Shown here in pieces: positions 1 through 8,673 of a DNA stretch of 64,000 nucleotides; positions within the stretch are counted from its first letter, which is position 1; each line of letters starts with the position of its first letter. The notes under the pieces are model-generated. The model searched no databases, had not been told where the DNA came from, and saw nothing but the letters and a program-made list of their open reading frames with translations. Origin of the DNA: Virgibacillus ihumii (GTDB lineage: Bacteria > Bacillota > Bacilli > Bacillales > Amphibacillaceae); NCBI RefSeq assembly GCF_902726655.1, contig NZ_CACVAN010000001.1:248001-312000 (forward strand), written 5' to 3'. A program made the translations under genes and the position numbers.

Positions 1-1
1 T

Positions 2-244
2 AAAGTTTTTGCGATATTTATCTCCGCTTCGATTTTATCAAGTGTCGGATTTATTTTATCGCTCACATCATCAAATCCGATAGTGTCGTCGATTGGCTTA
101 CTATTGGGCAGGGGGGCATTGCTTGCATTTCTAATGGTTGTATTCGTTCTGCCGGCTATGTTGGTCCTATTTGATCGAGTAATTGAAAAAACAACGTTAA
201 AAGCAAACTTTTATAAGGGAAAGGGGACTCATGATGAGGTTTAA
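2..244 (+). CDS. MMPL/RND-type transporter, C-terminal end (partial)
   Basis: The window opens inside a gene whose last 80 codons are visible. They encode two hydrophobic stretches separated by a short polar turn, ending in a Leu/Val-rich helix with the sequence LPAMLVLFDRVIEK and a short basic tail. This is the typical C-terminus of an MMPL-family exporter, where the last transmembrane helix carries a conserved P-A-x-L. The stop lies 14 bases inside the next gene, so the two are probably translationally coupled. Family from the C-terminal motif and the partner gene; substrate unknown. The 5' end lies outside the window. Confidence 0.8.
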   Translation, partial: KVFAIFISASILSSVGFILSLTSSNPIVSSIGLLLGRGALLAFLMVVFVLPAMLVLFDRVIEKTTLKANFYKGKGTHDEV

Positions 245-2057
245 ACGATTAATCGCAGTATTGATGGTAGGTCTGCTTGTGATACAGCCGCTTTCTGCAT
301 CATCTGCAGCAGGTGATTCTTCATCAGAGAAGAAAGATTCACAAAATAAAGGGTCGTATTCCGAGAAAAATGAAGTCGTGTATGCCACATTGGATGCGAC
401 TGGTGATCAGGAAGCAATGTATGTAGTCAATAATTTCACGGTGGATAAACCTGGGAAAATGGTTGACTATGGATCTTATACCAGTATTGAAAATCTAACC
501 AATTTAACGGATATTGAACAAAACGACAACAAGGTTACGTTTAATGCAACAGGAGACCAGTTTTATTATCAGGGAAATTTAGAGGGTCAATCCTTACCTT
601 GGGATATCAATGTTTCCTATACATTAAACGGTAAAAAATTGCCGCCAGAAAAACTGTTAGGAAAAGATGGGCAGCTTGAGATTCATATCGAAACGAAAGC
701 GAACGAAAAGGCTCGTTCCACTTTTTTCAAAAATTATATGCTGCAAATTTCAGTTCCTTTAAATACGGATATTTTTCAAAATATCAAAACGAAAAACGGC
801 ATGATTGCAAGTGCAGGGAAGAATAAACAAGTTACCTTTACTGTTATGCCCGGAAAAGAAGAAAATTTTGTTGTGAAAGCTGATGTCAATGATTTGGAAA
901 TGGAAAGTATTAAAATAAATGCCATGCCGCCTTCCATGTCGATTGATAAGCCAAATGCCGGTAACATGAAAAATGATATGAAGTCTTTGTCAGATGCTAC
1001 AGCGCAAATTAATAAAGCGGTTGGTAAACTGAATGAAGGAATCGCTGAATTAAATGATGGTGCGGTCAGATTGCAGGAAGGTTCTGCGTCGTATAAAAAA
1101 GGAATCAATAAACTTGCTGATCAATCATCCAAACTGATAGCGGGTTCAAAGGAAATTGGTGAAGCGCTCGAAAATATCAGTCAGTCATTGGGAAGCAGTT
1201 CCAATGGGATGAACATAGGTAAATTCAAGGAATTGCAAAATGGTCTTACTGCAATCGCGAATGGACTGAAAAAAACAGAAGAGGGGTTATCCAGTTTAAA
1301 AGCAAATTATGCAAAAGCCTTTACCACATTGGATCAATCCATCGGTGCGGTTCCGGCCTATGATATTTCTAAAAAAGAAATACAGAAACTAAAAAAGAGC
1401 AATGCGGACCCTGAAGTTGTTAATAAACTGATTGAAACCTATCAAAAGGCTCAGACAGCAAAAGGTACGTATTCCAAAGTAAAAAAAGCCTTTAAAGCGG
1501 TGAATCCAACACTTGAAGGCGTTATAAGTTCACTGCAAAAGATTCAGACGAATATCCAAACCATGGCTGATAAACTGGGCCAAAGTTTAAACAATACTAA
1601 GCTGGATGAGTCGATGAAAAAATTACAGCAGGGATTAAGTAAATTGTCATCCAATTATAATACGTTTCATTCCGGTTTGAGCGATTATACGAACGGTGTA
1701 GCGGAATTATCATCATCCTATAGCAAGCTGCATAGTGGTGTGACGGAACTGACCAATGGAACAAATGAACTGGAAAATGGTGTGAATGAACTTCATAAAG
1801 GCACCGGAGAATTAGCTGAATCAACGGATGATTTGCCTGATCAAATGCAATCTGAAATCGATCAAATGATGAATAAGTACGATAAATCAGATTTTGATCC
1901 CGTTTCATATGTTTCATCAAAAAATAATAAGGTTAAGAACGTACAGTTTGTCATCAAAACAGAAAGCATCAAAAAAGAGGAAGACAAACAGGAAGATCAA
2001 CCAAAAGAGGAAGCGGAAAAAGGATTTTGGGATAGACTATTGAATTTGTTCAGATAG
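231..2057 (+). CDS. Secreted heptad-repeat protein coupled to MMPL transporter
   Basis: 608 residues. An N-terminal signal peptide (basic start, hydrophobic core to about residue 25, then SASSAAG) is followed by a beta-rich region to about residue 245. A long helical part follows, with repeated x-x-x-L-x-x-G heptads (LNEGIAELNDG, LHSGVTELTNG, LENGVNELHKG and similar). The C-terminus ends in an amphipathic FWDRLLNLFR without a clear membrane span. Proteins with this heptad signature (YhgE/Pip-like) are commonly encoded beside MMPL transporters in Firmicutes and are thought to act as extracytoplasmic partners. The start overlaps the transporter stop by 14 bases; ATG at 231 or 234 are both possible. 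Function inferred only. Confidence 0.8.
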   Translation: MMRFKRLIAVLMVGLLVIQPLSASSAAGDSSSEKKDSQNKGSYSEKNEVVYATLDATGDQEAMYVVNNFTVDKPGKMVDYGSYTSIENLTNLTDIEQNDNKVTFNATGDQFYYQGNLEGQSLPWDINVSYTLNGKKLPPEKLLGKDGQLEIHIETKANEKARSTFFKNYMLQISVPLNTDIFQNIKTKNGMIASAGKNKQVTFTVMPGKEENFVVKADVNDLEMESIKINAMPPSMSIDKPNAGNMKNDMKSLSDATAQINKAVGKLNEGIAELNDGAVRLQEGSASYKKGINKLADQSSKLIAGSKEIGEALENISQSLGSSSNGMNIGKFKELQNGLTAIANGLKKTEEGLSSLKANYAKAFTTLDQSIGAVPAYDISKKEIQKLKKSNADPEVVNKLIETYQKAQTAKGTYSKVKKAFKAVNPTLEGVISSLQKIQTNIQTMADKLGQSLNNTKLDESMKKLQQGLSKLSSNYNTFHSGLSDYTNGVAELSSSYSKLHSGVTELTNGTNELENGVNELHKGTGELAESTDDLPDQMQSEIDQMMNKYDKSDFDPVSYVSSKNNKVKNVQFVIKTESIKKEEDKQEDQPKEEAEKGFWDRLLNLFR

Positions 2058-2080
2058 TGTAGTGCTGTTGTGTGAGGTGC

Positions 2081-2112
2081 GCTGTCACCAGAAATAAAGG
2101 CCTGGTGACAGC
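2081..2112. terminator. Hairpin between convergent genes
   Basis: Perfect 11-bp inverted repeat (GCTGTCACCAG ... CTGGTGACAGC) with a 10-base loop, between the convergent heptad-repeat gene and the TetR gene. No good T-run follows on either strand, so it is a stable end structure rather than a classical intrinsic terminator. Confidence 0.5.
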
Positions 2113-2179
2113 CAAGTTTACTAATGTCAGTCACTCGACACTACTCCAAATTGGTTCGGATGACAGGCACTTGAAACAT

Positions 2180-3067
2180 TCACAACAACCTGACTTGAAG
2201 CTTTTCGGATATTAACTGACGGTAGTGATCGAACTCCTCGATTCCCTTGAAATTAGCCAGAAGTCCTTGGATGACAAATTCTTTCGTATCGGGTTTTTTC
2301 ATTTCTGAAATCATGAAATCAATTACACCTTGAAGTTCATTAATTTCTTTATCATCCAGTTTCAGATCGTTTAACAATTTTTGCATTTCCAGCAAAGTAT
2401 TGATTACTTCTTTTTTAATCATTTTTTCGGGTAATTTTATATCGGAAAAGATAGGCTGCAATTTCTCTTCCGTAAGAATAGGCGGTGTATTGTTCGACAA
2501 CAGATTAGCAGCTATCGTGTCAAATTGTTCCACAATAAAAGAGGCAAGCTCATCGATATCCACCTCCATATCACTTCGGATCAGAACTTGAAAATAACGG
2601 TTTTTGATTCCCTCGATGATATTCACAAGATCAGCGACATATGGTTTAATTCTCTCACCGTAAATGGAAATAAGGGTTTGTTTATACCAGTTGTGTGTTT
2701 CATACTCCATTAATCGGACAAACTCAAACAGTTCTTGGTTTAATGTAATGGCCTGCTCTTTTAATTGCGTGATAATAAAACTTTTGTGTCTTAATATTTC
2801 ACGGAATTGTACCTCCACTTGTTTAACAAAATTCTCTTTTGCACTTCGCTTTTCGTCGACAGCATTTTGGACATTTTCCTGTATTAAATCGTAATAGTAC
2901 TTAAACAGTTCAAGCAGCAGCTCATCCTTTGATTGGAAGTGCAAATAGAAAGCGCCCTTGGATAGGTTGCTTTTATCAGCGATTTCCTGAATGGATGTTG
3001 CATAAAAGCCTTTGCGCGCAAACAACTCAAAGGAAGTTTCAATGATTTTTTTCTTTTTTTCATTCAT
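2180..3067 (-). CDS. TetR/AcrR family repressor of the adjacent RND exporter (YerO-like)
   Basis: 295 residues, longer than the usual 190-210 of TetR proteins. The N-terminal helix-turn-helix is clear (residues about 12-50, with GFYATSIQEIA and LSKGAFYLHF); the rest is a helical ligand-binding part. In Bacillus subtilis the exporter gene swrC lies next to the long TetR gene yerO, and both length and context fit that protein. Here it is divergent from the exporter and the shared promoter region holds two copies of TGACCARTCAGTCA, so it probably represses both genes. A paralogue of the same length and layout is at 38324-39196. Orthology is inferred from length, context and family. Confidence 0.85.
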   Translation of the reverse strand: MNEKKKKIIETSFELFARKGFYATSIQEIADKSNLSKGAFYLHFQSKDELLLELFKYYYDLIQENVQNAVDEKRSAKENFVKQVEVQFREILRHKSFIITQLKEQAITLNQELFEFVRLMEYETHNWYKQTLISIYGERIKPYVADLVNIIEGIKNRYFQVLIRSDMEVDIDELASFIVEQFDTIAANLLSNNTPPILTEEKLQPIFSDIKLPEKMIKKEVINTLLEMQKLLNDLKLDDKEINELQGVIDFMISEMKKPDTKEFVIQGLLANFKGIEEFDHYRQLISEKLQVRLL

Positions 3068-3094
3068 ATTGTTTCCCGACCTTTAGTGTATTTC

Positions 3095-3108
3095 TGACCA
3101 ATCAGTCA
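3095..3108. promoter_or_regulatory. TetR operator-like box 1
   Basis: TGACCAATCAGTCA, an imperfect dyad 27 bases upstream of the tetR start. It matches the box at 3257-3270 at 13 of 14 positions. Two near-identical dyads in one divergent intergenic region suggest binding sites of the adjacent TetR protein; binding itself is inferred. Confidence 0.6.
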
Positions 3109-3256
3109 TATTTATTTTGACCATACTGTTTCTGCAATTATAATAGCAGAAGCATTATTGGATAGCAAGTAATACTTCGTACAAAAAAACGTAACAACTT
3201 ATATGGCAGATACTCCTTGCATATTTGTCGGATTTGATTTATATTTAGTTGTGTTC

Positions 3257-3270
3257 TGACCAGTCAGTCA
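3257..3270. promoter_or_regulatory. TetR operator-like box 2
   Basis: TGACCAGTCAGTCA, the second copy of the dyad, 31 bases upstream of the exporter start. The paired copies at the two ends of the 230-base divergent region fit repression of the exporter and autoregulation. Confidence 0.6.
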
Positions 3271-3301
3271 TATATTTTCCAGCAATGAAGGAGTGTACTT
3301 T

Positions 3302-6300
3302 TTGAAGAAAATCATTAATTTCTCGCTGAACAATAAATTTGCTATTTGGATATTAACTGTCATGGTAGTTGTCGCGGGATTGTATTCCGGTTTTAAAATG
3401 AATCAGGAAACAATGCCTGATATTACGATGCCGAACGTTTCGGTCATGACGACTTATCCAGGAGCAGCCCCGGATGAGGTTGCCAATGAAGTAACCGAAC
3501 CGATTGAACAGAGGGTGCAAAACCTTAAAGGAGTAGAACTTGTGAGCTCTACTTCATTAGCAAATGCTTCTTCTGTTCAAATTCAATTTAATTTTGATAC
3601 CAATATGGATAAGGCAGCCACCAAGGTAGAAAGTGCTTTATCCGATTTACAACTGCCGGAAGGGGCAGAAGAGCCGAACGTTTCGCGGATAAGCATGAAT
3701 GCATTTCCGGTTATTGCCCTAAGCATTACGGATGAAGACCGTTCCCTTTCCAACCTGACTACAGTTGCAGAAGACGACGTTGTTCCGGTACTGGAAGGTT
3801 TGGAAGGTGTCTCTGATGTTCAGATTACCGGACAGCAGGTGCAAAAAGTAACCATTGATTTTGATAATGAAGAAATGGCTAAGTACGGTTTATCACCAGA
3901 GAAAATTAAAAAACTGATTGAAGGATCAAATGTTTCTTTCCCACTTGGTTTAACGAATTTCGATGGTGAAGTAAAGAATGTCGTCATCGATGGAAACATA
4001 ACAACGGTTGATGATCTAAAGAATTTGGAGATTCCAGCTGTACCGGCCGCGGCTGGTCAGTCAGCGCAACAGGGCGAAATGGCTCAGCAATCTCCTGCAC
4101 AGCAAGGCCAAATGGGAAGTGCTGGTTCAGAGACTGCCCAACAGAACCAGGCCCAGGCGAATATTCCGACCGTACAACTGCGTGATCTTGCAGATATTAA
4201 GGTTGTCGGTGAAGTTGAATCTATTTCCAAAACAAATGGAGAAGAATCAATCGGCATTCAAATCGTTAAAGCATCCGATGCCAATACGGTTGAAGTCGTC
4301 AATCGGGTCAAAGATGAGATTGCTTCTTTTGAAGAGGAACTTGGAATTTCTGTCATAAATACCTTTGACCAGGGTGAGCCGATTGAGGAATCCGTCAATA
4401 CAATGCTGAGTAAGGCATTGTTCGGTGCGCTCTTTGCCGTTGTCATTATTTTGCTGTTTTTAAGAAGTATGAAAACAACACTGATTTCAATTGTATCCAT
4501 TCCGTTATCTCTGCTGATGGCGGTGTTCCTGCTGCATCAGATGGATATAACATTAAATATTATGACGTTAGGTGCTTTAACGGTTGCGATTGGACGGGTG
4601 ATTGATGATTCGATTGTAGTCATTGAAAACATTTACAGGCGTATGCAATTAACGGATGAAGAGCTTCGCGGAAAGGATTTGATTCGTGAAGCAACCCGGC
4701 AGATGTTTATTCCAATTGCATCTTCAACTATTGTTACGATTGCAGTATTTTTACCACTTGGCTTGGTAAGCGGGCAAGTTGGTGAGATGTTCATGCCATT
4801 TGCACTAGCAGTTGTCTTTGCGCTGTCAGCTTCATTAATTGTCGCCGTGACGATTGTTCCAATGCTGGCACACTCTTTATTCAGAAAAAAACTGTATAAA
4901 AAAGACGTTTCGGATAAGCAAACAAGCCACCGAAAGAAAAGCAGTCTGTCCAGATTTTATAAAGGTGTCCTGGATTGGACATTAAACCATAAAATCATTA
5001 CTTTTGGCGGCGCGACAGCAGTACTGGTTGGAAGCTTGTTCCTTGTGCCGGTAATCGGCGTCAGCTTTCTCCCGCAGGATGCACAGAAAATGATGATGGC
5101 TACGTACAGCCCGGAACCCGGCCAAACGAAAGAAGAAGCAAAAGAAACAGCACTTGATGCGGAGGAGTTTTTCAGTGAACGTGAAGGCGTAACAACCTTT
5201 CAATTTTCAATGGGTGGCGGTGGCCCAATGGGAATGGGGGGAGAAAATTCAGCGCTATTCTTTGTTGAGTATGACGAAGACTTTGAAGGAATCAGTCAGG
5301 AAACGACAGAAGTTATCCAGACATTGAATGAAAACACCAAAAATGGTGAATGGGGAACAATCGACTTTGCTAGTACTGGCGGTGGATTAGAGCTGTTTGT
5401 CTATGGTGATAACATGGAGGAAATCCAAAGCGCTTCAGATAAAATCCTGTCCAATATGAAAGATAATTCAGACCTGAAAAAAGTTGAGTCAAGTTTGTCA
5501 GAAGCGTATGATCAATTTACTCTGGTTGCGAACCAGGAAAAGCTGAGTCAATATGGGCTGACAGCAGCACAGGTCGGTATGAATTTACGCAGTACAGGTT
5601 CAGCACCAGTACTCACAACGGTTGAGCATAACGGTGAGGATATTAATGTGTACGTTAAAACAGAAGAGAAAACGTATGAAGGTATTGATGATCTGACAAA
5701 TACAACGATTCAAACACCACTCGGATCCAAGGTTGAAGTGGGTGAAGTGATGGATGTCAAAAAAGGAAAAGCACCAGACACCATTACGCGAAGAGATGGT
5801 CAGATGTATGCGTCGCTCAGTGCGGAAGTGAAAACGGATGATGTAGCAGCCGTATCTGCTGAGCTGAAAGATGCGATAGATGATACGAAACTGCCAAACA
5901 GTGTGAATGTGGAATTTGGCGGTGTAACAGAACAGATTAATGAATCATTTACACAGTTGGGCTTAGCAATGCTTGCGGCAATAGCGATTGTTTACTTCGT
6001 ACTTGTTGTGACATTTGGCGGTGCATTAGCACCACTGGCAATTCTGTTCTCCCTGCCATTTACCATTATTGGCGGCCTTGTCGCACTGTGGATTTCCGGT
6101 GAGCCATTGAGCGTATCGGCGATGATAGGCGCCTTGATGCTCATAGGTATTGTCGTAACGAACGCAATTGTGTTGATTGACCGCGTGATTCATAATGAAA
6201 AAGAAGGCTTTTCTGTACGGGAAGCACTACTGGAAGCTGGTTCGACCCGCCTACGTCCTATATTAATGACCGCCCTTGCCACAATTGGAGCACTTATTCC

Positions 6301-6454
6301 ATTGGCAATCGGTCTTGAAGGTGGAGGGCTGATTTCGAAAGGGCTTGGCGTTACAGTGATTGGTGGTCTGGCAAGTTCCACATTATTAACACTGGTTATT
6401 GTGCCAATTGTTTATGAGGCATTCGCCAAGTTTCGGAAAAAAGAATTGAAATAA
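3302..6454 (+). CDS. swrC: RND multidrug/lipopeptide exporter, SwrC (YerP) type
   Basis: About 1050 residues with the two-fold RND layout: TM1, large extracytoplasmic loop, TM2-7, second loop, TM9-12. TM4 has the proton-relay pair in GRVIDDSIVVIEN (Asp435/436); early loop motifs GAAPDEVANEVTEPIE are typical of the HAE1/AcrB family. A Gln/Ala-rich linker lies near residues 245-290 and a Gly/Met-rich stretch (FSMGGGGPMGMGGE) in the second loop. The start chosen is TTG at 3302, 8 bases after AAGGAG, giving MKKIINFSLNNK as in SwrC; a GTG at 3293 overlaps that ribosome site. SwrC in B. subtilis gives resistance to surfactin. No adaptor or outer-membrane partner is encoded, as expected in a Gram-positive. 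Confidence 0.9.
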   Translation: MKKIINFSLNNKFAIWILTVMVVVAGLYSGFKMNQETMPDITMPNVSVMTTYPGAAPDEVANEVTEPIEQRVQNLKGVELVSSTSLANASSVQIQFNFDTNMDKAATKVESALSDLQLPEGAEEPNVSRISMNAFPVIALSITDEDRSLSNLTTVAEDDVVPVLEGLEGVSDVQITGQQVQKVTIDFDNEEMAKYGLSPEKIKKLIEGSNVSFPLGLTNFDGEVKNVVIDGNITTVDDLKNLEIPAVPAAAGQSAQQGEMAQQSPAQQGQMGSAGSETAQQNQAQANIPTVQLRDLADIKVVGEVESISKTNGEESIGIQIVKASDANTVEVVNRVKDEIASFEEELGISVINTFDQGEPIEESVNTMLSKALFGALFAVVIILLFLRSMKTTLISIVSIPLSLLMAVFLLHQMDITLNIMTLGALTVAIGRVIDDSIVVIENIYRRMQLTDEELRGKDLIREATRQMFIPIASSTIVTIAVFLPLGLVSGQVGEMFMPFALAVVFALSASLIVAVTIVPMLAHSLFRKKLYKKDVSDKQTSHRKKSSLSRFYKGVLDWTLNHKIITFGGATAVLVGSLFLVPVIGVSFLPQDAQKMMMATYSPEPGQTKEEAKETALDAEEFFSEREGVTTFQFSMGGGGPMGMGGENSALFFVEYDEDFEGISQETTEVIQTLNENTKNGEWGTIDFASTGGGLELFVYGDNMEEIQSASDKILSNMKDNSDLKKVESSLSEAYDQFTLVANQEKLSQYGLTAAQVGMNLRSTGSAPVLTTVEHNGEDINVYVKTEEKTYEGIDDLTNTTIQTPLGSKVEVGEVMDVKKGKAPDTITRRDGQMYASLSAEVKTDDVAAVSAELKDAIDDTKLPNSVNVEFGGVTEQINESFTQLGLAMLAAIAIVYFVLVVTFGGALAPLAILFSLPFTIIGGLVALWISGEPLSVSAMIGALMLIGIVVTNAIVLIDRVIHNEKEGFSVREALLEAGSTRLRPILMTALATIGALIPLAIGLEGGGLISKGLGVTVIGGLASSTLLTLVIVPIVYEAFAKFRKKELK

Positions 6455-6459
6455 ATTAT

Positions 6460-6501
6460 AAGCTAGTATCTTGGATTGAATCTAAGATACTAGCTTTTTA
6501 A
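6460..6501. terminator. Bidirectional terminator
   Basis: Perfect 13-bp inverted repeat (AAGCTAGTATCTT / AAGATACTAGCTT), 11-base loop, T-run on the plus side and A-rich DNA on the other. It lies between the convergent exporter and guaC genes and can end both. Confidence 0.85.
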
Positions 6502-6502
6502 T

Positions 6503-7486
6503 TTAAAATACCTTATCCCCATTAAAGATAGAGTTCTTTACAATCGCATAATCCACATTCCGGATTGCTTCCAGTTTCTTGCCGCCCGCATAGGAAATAG
6601 CTGATTGCAGATCTTGCTTCATTTCGGTCAGTGTATCCTGAAGCGGTCCTTTATGCTCCACGTACATTTTTTTGCCTTCCACATTTTTCTTTTCGCCTTT
6701 CTGAAATTCTGAGGCTGATCCAAAGTACTCTTTTACTAATTTTCCATCTTTTTCAACGGTTACTCCAGGTGATTCTTCATGACCAGCAAACAGGGAGCCA
6801 ATCATAACCATGGATGCGCCGAATCGGATCGATTTGGCAATATCACCATGTGTACGAATGCCGCCGTCAGCGATGATTGGCTTGCTTGCTGCTTTTGCAC
6901 ACCAGCGCAGTGCAGCAAGCTGCCAGCCACCGGTTCCAAATCCGGTTTTAAGTTTGGTTATACATACTTTTCCTGGTCCAATGCCTACTTTTGTTGCGTC
7001 TGCTCCGGCGTTTTCCAGTTCTCTGACTGCTTCCGGTGTGCCAACGTTTCCGGCAATCACAAAGCTTTGCGGCAAGTGCCCTTTAATATGCTTGATCATG
7101 TTAATGACTGCATCCGAATGCCCGTGGGCGATATCGATGGTAATGAATTCCGGCGTAAGATTCGCATCGGCCAGCTGTTGAACAAATTGATACTCTTCCG
7201 GTTTTACTCCGACACTGATTGATGCTATCAGTCCACGTTTTTTCATATCCTTTACAAAATCCATTCGCGTGTTCGGGTCAAAACGATGCATGATATAAAA
7301 GTAATTATTTTCCGCTAAATAAAGCGCAATTTTTTCATCGATAATCGTTTGCATGTTTGCAGGTACTACCGGCAGTTTAAATGTATAACCGCCGAGAGTT
7401 ACTAACGTATCACATTCTGATCGGCTATTCACTATACATTTTGCGGGAATTAGTTGTATATCTTCATAATCAAATACATTTTCCAT
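6503..7486 (-). CDS. guaC: GMP reductase
   Basis: 327 residues, single-domain IMPDH/GMPR TIM barrel without CBS domains. It converts GMP to IMP with NADPH, releasing ammonia, in purine salvage. The catalytic-loop motif [20 protein letters not shown] contains the active cysteine. Further motifs are [15 protein letters not shown] and the ESPG/YFGSAS segment of the phosphate and flap regions. The start is ATG 7486, six bases after AGGGGTG; a GTG three codons upstream overlaps that ribosome site. It is a single-gene unit with a bidirectional terminator downstream. No purine riboswitch was recognised upstream. Confidence 0.93.
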   Translation of the reverse strand: MENVFDYEDIQLIPAKCIVNSRSECDTLVTLGGYTFKLPVVPANMQTIIDEKIALYLAENNYFYIMHRFDPNTRMDFVKDMKKRGLIASISVGVKPEEYQFVQQLADANLTPEFITIDIAHGHSDAVINMIKHIKGHLPQSFVIAGNVGTPEAVRELENAGADATKVGIGPGKVCITKLKTGFGTGGWQLAALRWCAKAASKPIIADGGIRTHGDIAKSIRFGASMVMIGSLFAGHEESPGVTVEKDGKLVKEYFGSASEFQKGEKKNVEGKKMYVEHKGPLQDTLTEMKQDLQSAISYAGGKKLEAIRNVDYAIVKNSIFNGDKVF

Positions 7487-7602
7487 TAATAACACCCCTA
7501 AATACGAATATTTATTTATAATCCATAATTAATGTTCGTACATAACATAATTTACCGTATTTTTATCAGTATGTCAAAAATGAGCAAACCTCACTTTAAC
7601 TC

Positions 7603-7696
7603 AAACGTGCGAAGTCGACTAGCAAATGTGCGAACTTCCTCTTAAACGTGCAAACTTCTTCTCAAACGTGCGAAGTCACCCAGCAAACGTGCGAAA
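7603..7696. repeat. Phased 20-21 bp repeat array, AAACGTGCGAA core (5 units)
   Basis: Five copies of the core AAAcGTGCgAA begin at 7603, 7624, 7644, 7664 and 7685, i.e. spaced 21, 20, 20 and 21 bases. Between cores lie GTC/CTTC-type connectors that vary. The same core and spacing occur at 40336-40545, and a different core with the same spacing at 17737-17803. There are no flanking direct repeats or cas genes. Function unknown; spacing equals two helical turns. Confidence 0.8.
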
Positions 7697-7700
7697 AACA

Positions 7701-7835
7701 TACGAAAATGCATGAATTTACATACCCTGCCCGCCAGGATCATGGCTATGGAAAGGAGAAGACCCACATGCAGCATGTCTTTTCTCACATTTTCTGGGCG
7801 AATGCATAGTATAGTCCATGAAAGGTGGCGAGGAT
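7701..7835 (+). other. Leader region of the ABC operon, no recognised riboswitch
   Basis: Between the repeat array and the permease gene. It holds a short hairpin GCCA-GGATCA-TGGC at 7734-7747 and a longer imperfect GAGAAGAC / GTCTTTTCTC pairing. I see no clear sigma-A promoter and no complete riboswitch consensus (TPP considered and rejected). Confidence 0.3.
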
Positions 7836-8642
7836 ATGGAAAACAATCAAGCGGCTGTGCAATTGGAACGTGCTGAATGGCAGAAACGACAACGGAAACA
7901 GAGGCTGAAAAGCTTATTAACCATCTCATCCCCGATATTTATTTTGATTTTATGGGAAATTTTGTCACAAACGAGTATTATTGACCCACGCTTTTTCCCT
8001 CCACCTTCTGAAATATTAACGACATTGGCAGCGATGGGAGCGAGCGGCGAATTGTTCGTCCACCTAAAAATCAGTTTATTCCGCATTTTTTCCGGGTTTT
8101 TATTGGGCGTAATCCCGGCAATCATTCTTGGCCTGCTAATGGGAATGTATTCACCGATTCGGCATTTCTTCTCGCCGCTGGTGATGGCGTTAATGCCGAT
8201 TCCGACACTGGCGATGCTGCCGATTATTTTAATCGTCTTTGGGATTGGCGAGTTTTCGAAAATGTTGATTATCGCAATCAGTGTTTTCTTCCCGGTGGTT
8301 ATTAACACTGCTGCGGGTGTCACGAATATTGATCGAATTTATATTGATGTTGCCAAAAATTACGGGGCAAGTCCGAAAGATTTTTTCTTTAAAATTGCGT
8401 TGCCCGGATCCTTGCCGGTCATGCTGGAAGGAATTCAAATGGGGCAGGCGATTGCCCTGTTAACAATCGTGGCAGCAGAAATGGTTGCGGCAAACAGCGG
8501 GATTGGTTATCTCATTTGGGTGAATTACAAGGCCTTCTTATTAACGGAAATGTATGTAGGTTTGGTGCTTATTTCCTTTTTTGGCTACTTCTTTTCCTTA
8601 TTGCTGCGAGGACTGCAAAGTAAATTACTTCCGTGGAAATAG
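7836..8642 (+). CDS. ABC transporter permease, nitrate/sulfonate/taurine (NitT/TauT) family
   Basis: 268 residues with about six membrane helices and the EAA-like cytoplasmic loop (AKNYGASPKDFFFKIALPGSLP) that contacts the ATPase. This is the SsuC/TauC/ThiX-type fold. Start at ATG 7836 behind AAAGGTGG; an in-frame ATG at 7818 lies upstream of that site. It is first of a three-gene importer operon with ATPase and lipoprotein. Substrate cannot be read from the sequence; sulfonates or taurine are attractive because taurine catabolic genes lie 8 kb downstream, but nitrate or thiamine-precursor uptake are alternatives for this family. Confidence 0.85.
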   Translation: MENNQAAVQLERAEWQKRQRKQRLKSLLTISSPIFILILWEILSQTSIIDPRFFPPPSEILTTLAAMGASGELFVHLKISLFRIFSGFLLGVIPAIILGLLMGMYSPIRHFFSPLVMALMPIPTLAMLPIILIVFGIGEFSKMLIIAISVFFPVVINTAAGVTNIDRIYIDVAKNYGASPKDFFFKIALPGSLPVMLEGIQMGQAIALLTIVAAEMVAANSGIGYLIWVNYKAFLLTEMYVGLVLISFFGYFFSLLLRGLQSKLLPWK

Positions 8643-8673
8643 CTGATTCTTTTGTAAGGAGGTGTAATGGACC

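Noticed and set aside
6779..7222. Long frames antisense to guaC
   Set aside because: No ribosome site; the opposite strand is an unmistakable GMP reductase.
7603..7696. CRISPR array
   Set aside because: Period is 20-21 bases with an 11-base core and no unique spacers of normal size; no cas genes in the window.
7715..7835. Possible TPP riboswitch ahead of the NMT1/THI5-like ABC operon
   Set aside because: Only a GGATCAT-containing hairpin resembles part of the 3' half; the CUGAGA element and the closing helix are missing.
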